Below are positions 37,001 to 47,100 of a DNA stretch of 64,000 nt, one piece after another. Source of the DNA: Massilia sp. 9096 (GTDB lineage Bacteria > Pseudomonadota > Gammaproteobacteria > Burkholderiales > Burkholderiaceae_D); NCBI RefSeq assembly GCF_000745265.1, contig NZ_JQNN01000001.1:248001-312000 (forward strand). Direction: 5' to 3'. The notes beneath the pieces were generated by a model. It searched no databases and was not told where the DNA came from. It saw only the letters and a list, made by a program, of their open reading frames with translations. Every line of letters begins with the position of its first letter. The first letter of the stretch is position 1. The position numbers and the translations under genes were made by a program.

Positions 37001-37105
37001 GTTAAGCGGGTTTTACGGAAGTACAAGTATCCACCGGACCGGCAAGAGGTCGCGGTAGAGCTGGTGTTAAAGCAGGCGGAGGCGTTGGGGGAAGTTTGGG
37101 CTTAA
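34019..37105 (+). CDS. hsdR: Type I restriction endonuclease subunit HsdR
   Basis: 1028 residues, normal length. The N-terminal PD-(D/E)XK nuclease has [10 protein letters not shown] and VLIELKNP (E154 and K156 as catalytic residues). The SF2 translocase follows with Walker A GSGKS (298-302), DEAH (403-406), [39 protein letters not shown] and [10 protein letters not shown] (motif VI). The C-terminal helical region contacts the methylase core. It translocates and cleaves DNA lacking host methylation. All motifs look intact, so the system is probably active. A hairpin (AATTCCGT/ACGGAATT, 37104-37125) overlaps its stop codon. Confidence 0.97.
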   Translation: MTEDQLEQEVVGWLHDVGYINLYGPDIAHDGLQPERISYQQVQLVYRLREAIQKLNPTIPVSAREDALKQVLDLSIPSLLSANRYFHKLLVGGVPVQYQQDGESRGDFVRLIDWANPERNEWLAVNQFSIKGSHHTRRPDIVLFVNGLPLVLIELKNPADQKADIWKAYDQIQTYKEQIPDVFQYNEVLVISDGTEARLGSLSASGERFMAWRTIDGVTLDPLGEFNELQTLVRGVLAPAYILDYLRYFVLFEDDGRLVKKIAGYHQFHAVRSAIGHVVAASRPGGTRKGGVVWHTQGSGKSITMTCFAARVMQEPLLENPTIVVITDRNDLDGQLFGVFSLAQDLLREQPVQVSTRQDLRAKLANRPSGGIVFATIQKFMPGEDEDTFPVLSDRHNIVVIADEAHRTQYGFEAKLKGKPGHETYQVGYAQHLRDALPNATFVAFTGTPVSSEDRDTRAVFGDYISVYDMQQAKEDGATIAIYYESRLAKLKLKEEELPHIDDEVDELAEDEEESTQSKLKSRWAALEKVVGAGPRVASVAADLVAHFEERSKAQSGKAMVVAMSRDICVHLYDEIVKLRPEWNDKDPEKGAVKIVMTGSASDKALLRPHIYNGQVKKRLEKRFKDPADPLRLVIVRDMWLTGFDAPCVHTLYVDKPMKGHNLMQAIARVNRVFKDKQGGLVVDYIGIGNELKAAMKEYTQSSGRGKPTVDAREAYSVLMEKMDVLRGMLHGFDYSDFLTAGHKALAGAANHVLGIKDGKKRFADTALAMSKAFTLCCTLDEAKEVREEVAFLQGVKVILTKKDLTAQKKTDEQREHAICQIINSAVVSESVVDIFDAVGLEKPNIGLLSDEFLAQVKNLPEKNLAVELLERLLEGEIKSRFASNLVQEKKFSELLSNVVTRYQNRSIETAQVMQELVEMAKKFRDAASRGEQLGLTDDEVKFYDVLATNESAVQELTDETLKKIAHELTENLRKNITVDWSARESVRATLRLMVKRVLRKYKYPPDRQEVAVELVLKQAEALGEVWA

Positions 37106-37125
37106 TTCCGTTTTAGGACGGAATT
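37104..37125 (+). terminator. Hairpin at the end of the hsd operon (weak terminator candidate)
   Basis: AATTCCGT (37104-37111) pairs with ACGGAATT (37118-37125) around a 6-base loop, overlapping the last two bases of the hsdR stop codon. No T-tract follows, so termination is uncertain; it could instead protect the mRNA 3' end. Confidence 0.35.
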
Positions 37126-37242
37126 CCCGCATCCGATAGGGGCCTTCAGAGGTGCGATTCAAAATAGATGAAGTACCGGAAGTTGCCTGTTCGGCTGATA
37201 TCGCATGTCTTAGTTAAGAAACTTAGAAAATATTAAAAAAGT

Positions 37243-40200
37243 ATGAAACTTTGTGTCCTTCATCTTAGTGATATTCATTTTCACACTACCGGAAACCCGG
37301 TCCTCGAACGAGCTTCTGCAATCGCGGCTTCGGCGTTTTCGGCTGCACGCAGCGCAGATGCTTGCCTTATCGCCGTAACTGGCGACATTGCCTTTTCGGG
37401 CAATTCGCTAGAATATCAGGTTGCACGTTATTTTTTCGATGAAATAAAGCGAGAAATTTCGAGCGAAACGGGGCGTCCCGTGTATGTTATTTTGGTTCCT
37501 GGTAACCACGATTGCGCGCTGAAGCCGGTTGACGAGATTCGCGAAATCGTGATACAGCAGATGGTCCAGAAGCCGGAGCTCGCTGAGAAGACGCAAATAA
37601 TTTCTCAGTGCGTGGCGGTGCAGAAAGAATTTTTCGCCTTCCGCGAAGCTATTGGCTTTCCTAGTCCTTTATTCGATGAGCCGCAGTGGTCAGAGTACGA
37701 GCTGGACGTTCTAGGAGAAAAAATTCGTGTTTCCGCAGTAAACGCGGCTTGGATGTCACGTCTTCCAGAAACCCCAGGGAATCTGTTATTCCCAGTACGG
37801 CTATATGAGGGACAGTTATCTGCGCCGTCCGATTTGCGTTTGGTAATGCTCCACCAGCCTTACCACTGGCACCAACAACGTTCCTACCACGAGATGAAAA
37901 CGTTACTCCGGCGTCATGCGACGGCGGTGCTAAATGGCCATGAGCATGTCAGCAATTCTGGCACGGTCGATGATACATTGTCTGGGAACTCGTTGTACTT
38001 TGAGGCAGGCGCCCTTCAGCCACATGAATCTGGCCTGGAGCCACAGTACGCAATTTACCAGTTCGACACAGACAACCACAACGTCGCTATCACTCGTCTT
38101 GTAATAAAGTCCAATGAAATCACAGAGGTCAACGCTACCGAGATTCGCGACCTCCCTTCGGCAAGCGATAAGAACAGCGCCCTCATCGAGTTTCGTTCCG
38201 AATGGCTGGCAGATTTGGATAACCCTGGTGGTTATTTCACGCATGCTGACAAGCAGAATGTTCTGATTGATGATATTTTCGTTTACCCGGACTTAAAGGA
38301 TTGGGGTAACGATGAAGCAGGGAAGGTACTGAACTTCTCTTCTGAGCGCTTGCTGAACCAAGTACATGAAAGCGGAAAATTTCTGCTGTTGGGTGAGGAA
38401 CGTGCCGGCAAAACGACGCTGCTGCACGTTTATGCTAAGCAGTTAATGAATGCCGGCTTCGCTCCCGTTTATGTTAGGGCGACTGATATGAGCAATGTAC
38501 GTCGCGCCGACGATGTCGGCGCCCGACTTGCTCGCTCAATTGAAAAGCAATACACTTCTCCCCGTTCATTAGACGGATTGCCGAAAAACAAGCGCGTCCT
38601 TTTGGTGGACGACATCGACCATTTCAAGTCTGGTGTCGCTGCGATACCCGTGTTTCTGGAATATGCCGAACAGCACTACGGCAGTATTGTCATGACTGCC
38701 GATAAGGCTTTCGAAGCCACGGCCTTGGCCTCCCATACAGCGAGCGAGGCATTTGGTCGGTTCCCAAAATTCGAAATTCTTAGGTTTGGGTTGAAGCTTC
38801 GTCACCGCCTCATCAAAAAGTGGTGTGGGATGAGCCAGCTTACATCGTTGGCTGAACTGGACAGGCGTGTTGACCATGCTGAAAATATCGTCAATTCGGT
38901 AATTGGCCGGAATCTCGTACCGCAGCTGCCTATTTATCTTCTAATCTTGTTGCAGAGCTGCGACCAGCACCAACAGGGAGAAATTCAGAACAGTGGTTTT
39001 AGTCATTATTATCAGTTCCTTATCACTCGCAGCTTGGGACAAGTGGGGGTCAAACCGCAGGAAATTGACGAACATTACAATTACCTTTCGCACCTTGCTT
39101 GGTTTATGCAAAGTAAGGAACTCCGAGAACTCGACATCGAATATTTCCGGGTCTTCAACAATGAGTTTTCTGCCACATTTACTTCCGTGGAGCTGCAGGC
39201 TCGTTTGCGCTTACTGGTGGAAGCGAGGGTGCTCAGCAAACGGGGCGATTGCTATAGTTTCGCCTATCCCTACGTGTATTTCTTCTTTGTGGGGAAATAC
39301 CTGTCAATGAAGATTTATACCGACCCTAAGGTCGAGGCCTGGGTCGTTGAGGCGTGTTCGAAGCTGTACGTCCGCAGTAATGCAAATGCAGTCTTGCTCC
39401 TAACTCACCACGACAGTAATCCGTGGGTCATCAAGAAAATTGCGGAGGTGATGAAGAGTTGCTTCCACGAGAAGAAGCCGATGGAGCTGAATGGTGACAC
39501 TGGCGCGGTTAATAAGTTGGTGACCAATGCGTCGCAGCTTGTATTAAAGGCTTCCAGCGTCGACAAGAACCAAGAGGAACTCCGCGGCCTGAACGACGAG
39601 ATTGATAAATCTGAGGATGAGGTGCCTGATGCTTGTCCTGACGAAAACGGTGAATTGGCTTTTGTTGCAAAGTTCACACTTCTCTTCAAAACTGCAGAAA
39701 TATTGGGGCAAATTCTCAAAAATTACTATGGCTCCTTGGAAAAGCCGTTCAAAGCCGAACTATTGCGTGAGGTTTTCGATGGACCGCTACGTGCGCTGGG
39801 GCTCCTGCTAGAGGCAATTGATGAAGATATGGAGGCCTTTGTCTCTTACATCGGAAATGTCGTTTTGAAGGATGATAAGAGCCTTTCGCTGGAGGGCCGG
39901 TCGCAGCTGGCGCGCAAGACGTCGTTCAATATCCTAGGATGGCTGGGTACCAGTGTCGTAAGTGCATCGGCCTACTTTGTCGCGACGGACAAGTTGAGAG
40001 AAGATGTTGCCGCGTTAGTGCGAAGCAACCCCACAGTTGCATACCGTTTAATTGACATGGGTACCCGTCTCGTACGTCCAGGCCATATGCCGCTCGAAGA
40101 AATCGACAAGTTGGCGAAAGAACTGAAGGATAACCATTATGCGTTTGGAATTCTTCAGGCGCTCGGGGTGAACCATCTGTATCAATATCACACGGACGCG

Positions 40201-40302
40201 GCTGAGAAACAGCGTCTGTGTAACATACTTAAAATCTCGATGGACGGAGCAAAGACGATTGAGCTCCAAGGACGTGACACGAAACTAATTTCCAAAAAAT
40301 GA
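37243..40302 (+). CDS. Calcineurin-like phosphoesterase-STAND NTPase, putative anti-phage sensor-effector
   Basis: 1019 residues. An N-terminal calcineurin-like metallophosphoesterase (~1-290) has a full metal-site set: D10-x-H12 (LHLSDIHF), G47-D48 (VTGDIAFSG), G87-N-H-D90, H204 (MLHQPYHW) and G232-H-E-H235. A STAND-type P-loop NTPase follows, with Walker A GEERAGKTT (384-392) and Walker B RVLLVDDIDHF (D456/D457), then ~500 residues of helical sequence suited to a sensor and oligomerisation region. STAND NTPases of the Avs type recognise phage proteins and activate a fused effector; here the effector would be a phosphoesterase acting on nucleic acid, nucleotide or phosphoprotein. A partner gene lies 69 bases downstream. 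The defence role is inferred from architecture and the neighbouring hsd operon. Low G+C. Confidence 0.85.
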   Translation: MKLCVLHLSDIHFHTTGNPVLERASAIAASAFSAARSADACLIAVTGDIAFSGNSLEYQVARYFFDEIKREISSETGRPVYVILVPGNHDCALKPVDEIREIVIQQMVQKPELAEKTQIISQCVAVQKEFFAFREAIGFPSPLFDEPQWSEYELDVLGEKIRVSAVNAAWMSRLPETPGNLLFPVRLYEGQLSAPSDLRLVMLHQPYHWHQQRSYHEMKTLLRRHATAVLNGHEHVSNSGTVDDTLSGNSLYFEAGALQPHESGLEPQYAIYQFDTDNHNVAITRLVIKSNEITEVNATEIRDLPSASDKNSALIEFRSEWLADLDNPGGYFTHADKQNVLIDDIFVYPDLKDWGNDEAGKVLNFSSERLLNQVHESGKFLLLGEERAGKTTLLHVYAKQLMNAGFAPVYVRATDMSNVRRADDVGARLARSIEKQYTSPRSLDGLPKNKRVLLVDDIDHFKSGVAAIPVFLEYAEQHYGSIVMTADKAFEATALASHTASEAFGRFPKFEILRFGLKLRHRLIKKWCGMSQLTSLAELDRRVDHAENIVNSVIGRNLVPQLPIYLLILLQSCDQHQQGEIQNSGFSHYYQFLITRSLGQVGVKPQEIDEHYNYLSHLAWFMQSKELRELDIEYFRVFNNEFSATFTSVELQARLRLLVEARVLSKRGDCYSFAYPYVYFFFVGKYLSMKIYTDPKVEAWVVEACSKLYVRSNANAVLLLTHHDSNPWVIKKIAEVMKSCFHEKKPMELNGDTGAVNKLVTNASQLVLKASSVDKNQEELRGLNDEIDKSEDEVPDACPDENGELAFVAKFTLLFKTAEILGQILKNYYGSLEKPFKAELLREVFDGPLRALGLLLEAIDEDMEAFVSYIGNVVLKDDKSLSLEGRSQLARKTSFNILGWLGTSVVSASAYFVATDKLREDVAALVRSNPTVAYRLIDMGTRLVRPGHMPLEEIDKLAKELKDNHYAFGILQALGVNHLYQYHTDAAEKQRLCNILKISMDGAKTIELQGRDTKLISKK

Positions 40303-40371
40303 ACTTATGTCGATTTGCTTGAGGCAGATGCAAATTTAAGTCAGTAAATAGCGTGAGAGAGAGCAAGAACG

Positions 40372-41337
40372 ATGAGAACTTTACCTTACGCCGGGAGCGA
40401 CGGCGATTCCGTGCCCATTGCTGTCGGTGACCGCACAAATGTCTTGCAACGGCCCTTGCGGCCCGCAAAGGATGACCTTGAGTCGGTCCGCGACTACGCG
40501 CAGCGCGCCTTTGGTGAGGCCCTCGGTTATTTCGCTCAGATGCAAGGCGACGAAACACGCACAACCGGAGCCGCCCAAATGCTTGAGGACATAAACTGGC
40601 TTTCGGCCAGGGCTGAACAGTTGCAGGATGCCTACTTGTACATAGCGGTAGCTTCAGCGTGGCGAAACTTTGCATCATGGTACCGCCACAAACGCCGAGG
40701 GGAGGACAAAGGTGCAGCCCTACGACAGGCCGCCGCAATGGTGGAAAAGGCTCTGCAGCTGAGGCTAGACGATATCGAAATGGTTAGCCGGCTTGCTTGG
40801 CTCCTTTCAGCGTCACCGGAGGTTCGGGACTTGGCTCGTGCGAGACAGTTAGGACTCGAAGTGCTCGCAAGGGGACCGCATCCGCTAATGAAAGCAATGC
40901 TTGACGGGCTTGACCGTAAGGAGGGAAATATCAAGCTTGACGAAAATTTTGCCTATCACGAAATGCAATATATCCCGTTTGGTTACTTTATTATTGAGCA
41001 GAAGAAGTGCCGTGAATTGTTGCGCCAAGCAAAGCGATTAAATGAGGTGATGTTGATGACTCCGGCTCTCGAACACATGTATCGACTGGGGTTGATTCAT
41101 GATTGCGCGCGGGAAGTGGACCTGATGAAGTATCGTGACCCCATTACGTCGGAGACAAAAATGAAAAAACTCCGGCATGTCGCTAAAAGCGTTGCGCAGT
41201 ATTCTTACTCTACCCACGGCCGAATTGCAGGGCGCTCGGAAAATCTGTCATTTATTTCTCCCAAAGACTACCGTTATTTTGTCAGTGCGTATGGCGAGAC
41301 GGACAAAATCATTAATGCGATGTCGTTGGTGGAATAA
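40372..41337 (+). CDS. Helical (TPR-like) partner of the phosphoesterase-STAND protein
   Basis: 321 residues, soluble and mostly helical. The region ~60-210 resembles tetratricopeptide repeats (AEQLQDAYLYIAVASAWRNF, LRQAAAMVEKALQLRLDDIE, MVSRLAWLLSASPEV, ARARQLGLEVLARGPHP). The C-terminal part (ELLRQAKRLNEVMLMTPALE, KMKKLRHVAKSVAQYSYST) is basic and helical. It lies 69 bases after the STAND gene on the same strand with only weak intervening signals, so cotranscription is likely. I recognise no named family; a role as accessory or sensor subunit is inference from position only. Confidence 0.6.
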   Translation: MRTLPYAGSDGDSVPIAVGDRTNVLQRPLRPAKDDLESVRDYAQRAFGEALGYFAQMQGDETRTTGAAQMLEDINWLSARAEQLQDAYLYIAVASAWRNFASWYRHKRRGEDKGAALRQAAAMVEKALQLRLDDIEMVSRLAWLLSASPEVRDLARARQLGLEVLARGPHPLMKAMLDGLDRKEGNIKLDENFAYHEMQYIPFGYFIIEQKKCRELLRQAKRLNEVMLMTPALEHMYRLGLIHDCAREVDLMKYRDPITSETKMKKLRHVAKSVAQYSYSTHGRIAGRSENLSFISPKDYRYFVSAYGETDKIINAMSLVE

Positions 41338-41928
41338 CGTTGTTCGCAGCGAATCAACTTCAGTTCAGAGCCCGCTGGATACGGTGTTTAAAGCGCCGGA
41401 CGTAAAGTAAGCAAAATTGGACGTCGCCTACTTCGCCTCAACCGCTTCGAGCGCGGATGCCTCATCCGAGAATCCGCAGTCGAGCAGAACGCTCTCGCAG
41501 AACACAGCAACGGTCGTCAGTGGTGCGTTTAAGCCCTTTGAGTCTTGAGCATACCGAATGGCCTCGTCGCCGTTTCCATCTGGGCTCATGCCTTGGCGCC
41601 CATTATCCTGTAATGCGGCAACTCGTCGTGACGGCCAGTGACATAAATCGCGCTTAGGCACGTGGTCGTGCTACCTGAACGCCCTTGCGGGTGCGAGCGC
41701 ACTTGTATTGCTATCGGGCAATCTTCACTTGGCGCCCCGGCCGGCAGTCGGGAACGTGCCAATTTTTGTCCGAATCTTGACCCATGTGTTCAGCTAGTCC
41801 CGTTGTGTAAGCGTCTAGTTTCACTCGACGCCGATATCAACAAGCTTATCGGGTAACTCCTTCAATGACCCACCGATGTTGACGCACGTCAACTGATAGA
41901 ACTTGCGCATTTGTCCATCTCAAGAATA
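41338..41928. other. Intergenic region between the STAND pair and the imu cassette
   Basis: About 590 bases. A minus-strand frame at 41428-41661 (MPKRDLCHWPSRRVAALQDN..., ending EASALEAVEAK) has a protein-like C-terminal half but no ribosome site or known motif; I do not count it as a gene. The 3' edge holds the LexA box and imuA promoter. Confidence 0.4.
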
Positions 41929-41948
41929 TACTGTACGGATATACAGTG
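41929..41948 (+). promoter_or_regulatory. LexA (SOS) box upstream of imuA
   Basis: CTGT (41931-41934), eight bases, then ACAG (41943-41946), set in the longer near-palindrome TACTGT...ACAGTG. This matches the proteobacterial LexA operator CTGT-N8-ACAG, lies 20 bases before the imuA start, and should overlap the promoter, so the cassette is predicted to be DNA-damage inducible. Confidence 0.9.
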
Positions 41949-41967
41949 ATATTGTGACAAGGACGCC

Positions 41968-42711
41968 ATGCTAACTCACTCACTTGCCGTAACCGACTTA
42001 GCACACGACGCTCTTCACGATGCCATGCGCAACGTGTGGCGCGCAAGTGAACTGGCAGTGTCGAGAGCTACAACATGCTCGACAGGCGATGAAGACCTGG
42101 ACAGTGAGCTACCAAATCGCGGATGGCCTCGGTCGTCGTTGGTAGAACTCCTAGTGCAGCAAGCCGGCATCGGCGAAATCCAGTTACTTAGGCCAACGCT
42201 TAAACGCCTTTCCGCAGATAGGCGGATAGCGCTCGTGCAGCCACCGTATTTACCTCAGGCGATGGCACTACGGGAGTGGCAGTTCAATGAGAAAAACATT
42301 TTCTGGGTTCGGCCAGAGACCTCAGCCGATGCGCTGTGGTCGACAGAGCAGATTTTGAAGAATGGCTCATGCGGCGCGGTCGTGCTGTGGCAGCGAGATA
42401 TCCGGCCTGAAGCCCTGCGGCGCCTGAACTTAGTGGCGCAAGGGGCAGACACGTGGTTCTGGCTAATTCGGCCGCTGACACATTGTTCTGATGCGTCGCC
42501 CTCGCCACTCAGACTTGCTTTGAGGCCGGCGATTGGCGGGGTCAGCGTGGACATCGTCAAACGACGCGGCCCGCACTGCGACGCTCCTATTTTCGTACCT
42601 CTGGAAGGCCTGCCGGCTGGCCGCAAGCACCTGGACACTGAACATGAAACTAATGTTGTGCGTGTACCTGCCGTTACTACCGCTCGAAGCGTTGCGGCCG
42701 CGTTGGTCTGA
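41968..42711 (+). CDS. imuA: ImuA, SOS translesion-synthesis accessory protein
   Basis: 247 residues of the RecA-related ImuA (SulA-like) family: ELPNRGWPRSSLVELLVQQA, GIGEIQLLRPTLKRLSADRR, LVQPPYLPQAMALREW and the closing VPLEGLPAGRK type block. ImuA works with ImuB and DnaE2 in error-prone bypass of DNA lesions. The ATG at 41968 is preceded by AAGGA and by the LexA box. Its 3' end overlaps the imuB start by 68 bases, a common arrangement in this operon. Confidence 0.93.
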   Translation: MLTHSLAVTDLAHDALHDAMRNVWRASELAVSRATTCSTGDEDLDSELPNRGWPRSSLVELLVQQAGIGEIQLLRPTLKRLSADRRIALVQPPYLPQAMALREWQFNEKNIFWVRPETSADALWSTEQILKNGSCGAVVLWQRDIRPEALRRLNLVAQGADTWFWLIRPLTHCSDASPSPLRLALRPAIGGVSVDIVKRRGPHCDAPIFVPLEGLPAGRKHLDTEHETNVVRVPAVTTARSVAAALV

Positions 42712-44113
42712 GCCTGGGGCGTACGTCGTCGTCCATGACGGTGTCGTATGCTCACGGTCACTCGAGGCAGCGCAGGCAGGCGTTCATGTTGGTATGCGGG
42801 CAGCCGGAGCAGCTGCTGTTGCACCTTCAACCATCCAGCTTGAGCGCAAGCTGGACCTGGAGCAGCAGAGATTGGATGCTGTGGCGATGGCTCTAATGCA
42901 GTACACGCCGGAGGTGACGTTTCTAGACGCGGAAAGTGTTTTGCTGGATGTCACCGCGAGCCTTCGCCTTTTCAACGGACCTGTTGAAATCTGCCATCGA
43001 GTTATAAAAAGCGTGTCGACACTGGGATTCAATGCTCAGCTCGGCGCGGCGCCGACTGCTAAAGCTGCTTGGCTCTTTGCGCGACAGCAGCGGGTAAAGC
43101 AGGTTGTTCTGCGAAGGCGTGCGCTATCAAACGATACGACGGAGCGCTTTCTCAATCGCCTACAGGTAGAACTACTGCCGTCAACTCGCCAGCATCACGC
43201 ATGGTTCGATGGCATCGGAGCGCGGTCACTAGGCGCTCTCCGCCGACTGCCTAGGGCAGGCCTGATACGGCGTACCAGCAAAGACCTTGTTCACGACTTG
43301 GACTGCGCATATGGTTTGACGCCCGAGCTACATAAGTGGATTCAAACTCCCGATGTGTTTTCGGCGCGCATCGAGACGTTCGAGAGGGTTGAGCATGCCG
43401 ATGCATTGCTCGACGGCGCGAAAGGTCTCCTGCTTCAGCTGATAGGTTGGCTGACTTCGCGCCAGCTCGCGGTGCGCCGCTTTACGCTCGCTCTTGAACA
43501 CGAGCGCGGACGGGCCGCGGTCGCGCCAACGTTGTTGGAGGTCGCGCTAGCTGAACCTGCCTGGCGCGACGAGCATCTCGTCCGGCTACTGAAAGAGCGT
43601 CTAGCGAAAACCGAGCTCAAAGCCCCAGTCATCGCGGTCCGGTTGGAAGCCAACGACGCTGAGCCGATGCTGCCCGCTAACGCAACTTTGTTCCCTGAGC
43701 CGGGCGGTACGCCTGCAGATTTCCGACGTCTGCTTGAACTACTCACTGCACGCGTCGGCGCCGACAACGTAATGGTGCCAACGGCCGTTGACGACTACCG
43801 GCCGGAAGTGTGCAATAGCTGGACCGCAGCAACGGCGAAGCTTCCAAAGGCAGATAGTGCCGATATCCAGGAGGGAAGGCCGTTCTGGATGCTAAAGAAG
43901 CCAATCGCTTTGGTGATGCGGAACGAGCGGCCTTTTTACGGTAGTGAGCTACGCATGATGAGCGGGCCAGAGCGGCTCGAAGCGGGCTGGTGGAACGACG
44001 AACTCGCACTACGGGATTACTACGTCGCTCAAGCGGCTGACGGCACGTGCTACTGGGTGTATCTCGAGCGTACCGCTGAGGCCCGCTGGTATCTGCATGG
44101 GCTGTTCGCATGA
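42644..44113 (+). CDS. imuB: ImuB, inactive Y-family polymerase homologue of the SOS mutasome
   Basis: 489 residues from ATG 42644 (MKLMLCVYLPLLPLEALRPR); the frame continues upstream within imuA but without family similarity. It follows the Y-family layout (YTPEVTFLDAESVLLDVTAS, LFNGPVEICHRVIKSV, GARSLGALRRLPRAGL), yet the N-terminal metal-binding Asp is replaced (CVYLPLLPL), as expected for ImuB, which lacks polymerase activity and links ImuA, DnaE2 and the beta clamp. It overlaps dnaE2 by 4 bases (ATGA), showing translational coupling. Confidence 0.93.
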   Translation: MKLMLCVYLPLLPLEALRPRWSEPGAYVVVHDGVVCSRSLEAAQAGVHVGMRAAGAAAVAPSTIQLERKLDLEQQRLDAVAMALMQYTPEVTFLDAESVLLDVTASLRLFNGPVEICHRVIKSVSTLGFNAQLGAAPTAKAAWLFARQQRVKQVVLRRRALSNDTTERFLNRLQVELLPSTRQHHAWFDGIGARSLGALRRLPRAGLIRRTSKDLVHDLDCAYGLTPELHKWIQTPDVFSARIETFERVEHADALLDGAKGLLLQLIGWLTSRQLAVRRFTLALEHERGRAAVAPTLLEVALAEPAWRDEHLVRLLKERLAKTELKAPVIAVRLEANDAEPMLPANATLFPEPGGTPADFRRLLELLTARVGADNVMVPTAVDDYRPEVCNSWTAATAKLPKADSADIQEGRPFWMLKKPIALVMRNERPFYGSELRMMSGPERLEAGWWNDELALRDYYVAQAADGTCYWVYLERTAEARWYLHGLFA

Positions 44114-47100
44114 CAGCCAAACAGACAAGTGCGACGACACTGCCGCAGTATGCGGAGCTGCAAACCTACTCGCATTTCTCATTTCTTAAAGGGGCTTCGT
44201 CGCCCGAGCATCTTGTTGAGCGCGCGCACGAGTTAGGCTACGCGGCCTTAGCGCTTACTGACGAATGTTCGCTTGCCGGCGTGGTCAAGGCCCACATTCG
44301 GGCCAAAGAGCTCGGGTTACCGCTAGTCATCGGCAGCCAAATGGTTGTTACTCCAGAAGATGGGTCTCCAGCGTTCTGGCTCATCATCTTGGCAATGACA
44401 AAAAATGGGTATGGCAACCTCAGTGAACTCATCACGACAGCACGCATGAGGTCAGAGAAGGGCACATATCTCATCCATCCGCGAGACATAGCTGCGCCGG
44501 TCGGAGACCTCGTGCATCTTCGTGGTCTGCCAGATTGCCAGGTAATCCTGGCGCCGCGATACAACGCCCCCTTAGAGGAAGTAGAACGCCAAGCCGCTTG
44601 GCTCGTGCAGTGCGCACCGGGACGAGCGCGAATCGCGCTGTCACTGCATCACCGCGCCAAGGATGAAAATCACAAAGCGATGGTGAGAGCAGTCGCTGAA
44701 GTCTACGGACTTCCGATAGTCGCAACAGGTGACGTCTGCATGCACGTGCGCTCGTACAAGCCAGTCCAAGACGTGATGACCGCTATCCGCCACGGACTGC
44801 CAGTTTCCGATTGCGGCTACCGGCTCTTTCCAAACGCCGAGCAGCACCTTCGCTCTATCGTTCGCTTGGCCAACCTGTATCCTCGCGAAGCCCTCGAGGA
44901 AGCTGCGCGCGTAGCAAGGGTTTGTACGTTCTCGCTGGACGAGCTCCACTACGAATACCCGCACGAGCTAGTGCCCGAAGGCGAAACAGCGACTAGCTAC
45001 CTACGAAGCGAAGCTTACATTGGCGCTCACTGGCGATATCCCAACGGAGTTCCCGCAAACGTCGTTGAGTTGCTTGAGCGCGAACTTGAGCTCATCGCAG
45101 AGATGCAGTACGAACCGTACTTCCTGACTGTCTACGATATCGTCCGGTTCGCCCGTTCGAAACATATCCTCTGTCAGGGACGCGGCTCTGCAGCGAATAG
45201 CGCTGTTTGTTTTTGTCTCGGCGTCACCGAAGTCGACCCCTCGCGAGGCACCTTGCTGTTCGAACGATTCATATCTAAAGAGCGGAACGAGCCGCCCGAC
45301 ATCGACATCGACTTCGAACATCAGAGGCGAGAAGAGGTCATTCAGTACGTCTACGCTAAGTATGGGCGCCTGCGCGCCGCGCTTACTGGCGTCGTCATCT
45401 CGTATCGGCCGAAGAGCGTTGTGCGCGACGTCGGCAAGGCGCTGGGAGTAGACCTATCGATTGTCGACAAGGTCGCCAAGGTTAGCCACAGCTGGAGCGG
45501 CACTGCCGGCCTAAAGGAACGTCTTGCTGCATGCGGCTTTGGCCCGGAGTCTAGCGTCGCAGACAAGTGGGCACACCTGTCAGAAACGCTGATGCGATTT
45601 CCTCGGCACCTGAGCCAGCATCCGGGTGGGTTTGTCATCTCGCACAATAAGCTGTCACGCCTGGTACCCATCGAAAATGCGTCGATGGCGGAACGCTCAG
45701 TCATCCAGTGGGACAAAGATGATATCGATGCGGTTGGACTGCTGAAGGTCGACATCCTGGCGCTCGGAATGCTGTCCTGCATTCGACGGACGCTCGAGCT
45801 GGTATCGGACCAGCGGGGTTCCCGTTTCGAGCTTGCCGATGTCCCTGCAGAGGACCCGGCCACGTACGAGATGATTTGCAAGGCAGACACCGTAGGCGTC
45901 TTTCAAATCGAATCCCGCGCTCAGATGAGCATGCTTCCGCGGCTACAGCCACGAACCTTTTACGACCTGGTCATCGAAGTGGCAATCATCCGACCTGGCC
46001 CTATTCAAGGCGGCATGATTCATCCGTTCCTCCGCCGGCGCCAAGGAATCGACCCCATCTCATATCCAGGCCCCCAGATTGAGTCCGTGCTCAGCCGGAC
46101 ACTTGGCATTCCCATCTTCCAGGAGCAGGTCATGCAAATTGCCATGGTCGCAGCGGGATTCTCAGCTAGTAAGGCAGACGCGCTGAGGCGCGCGATGGCG
46201 GCTTGGAAGAGAAAAGGAGGTCTGGAACAGTTCGAGGATGACCTCATGGCGGGCATGGCACAGCGGGGCTACACCGTGGAGTTCGCTACCTCAATCGTTG
46301 GCCAGATACGAGGTTTTGCTGAGTATGGCTTTCCAGAGTCGCATGCTGCTAGTTTTGCCCTTCTTGCGTATGCCTCTAGCTGGCTCAAGTGCCATGAACC
46401 GGAAGCCTTCCTATGCGCGCTGCTCAATTCGCAGCCTATGGGCTTTTACTCATCAAGCGCTCTCGTTCAGGACGCGAAGCGCCATGGTGTCGAGGTACTG
46501 TCCGTCGATGTCTGTGCCAGCGGTTGGGAGTCAAGCTTGGAGCCGCGCGAGAACAAGCGACCGGCCGTGCGACTTGGCCTCAATGTCATTGAAGGTATGG
46601 AACAGGAAGCCGGACTAAGGATTGAAGAAGCGCGCCTAGTGGAGACTTTTCGCGATGCGAGAGACCTAGCTACTCGGGCAAGCTTGAACGCCGGGCACCT
46701 CAACGCGTTGGCAGGCGCAAACGCGTTGGCTGCATTGTCCGGCAACCGCCGCCAGGCGCTGTGGCAAGCAGTCGCCAGCGTTCCGGAAAAAGGGCTGCTG
46801 AGGCCGGCTGAGATTGTCGAAGAATTCGTGGCGCTCGATGCGCCGACGGAGGCTGAGAATGTCGCTGCAGACTACCGCAGCATTGGTCTGACGCTTGGGC
46901 GGCATCCACTGTCGTTCCTGCGTGAACGCCTGTCGGCAATGAGGTTCATCCCATCAGATGTGCTTTATGGGTTCGCGAACGGACAGCTTGCACGCGGCTG
47001 CGGCATCGTAACCGTGCGGCAGAAGCCGGAAACCGCTAACGGCGTCGTGTTCATCACAATCGAAGATGAGGCAGGCACGGTCAACGTCATCTGCTGGTCC

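Noticed and set aside
41428..41661. 77-codon minus-strand frame upstream of the imu cassette
   Set aside because: C-terminal half looks protein-like, but there is no ribosome site, known motif or operon context.
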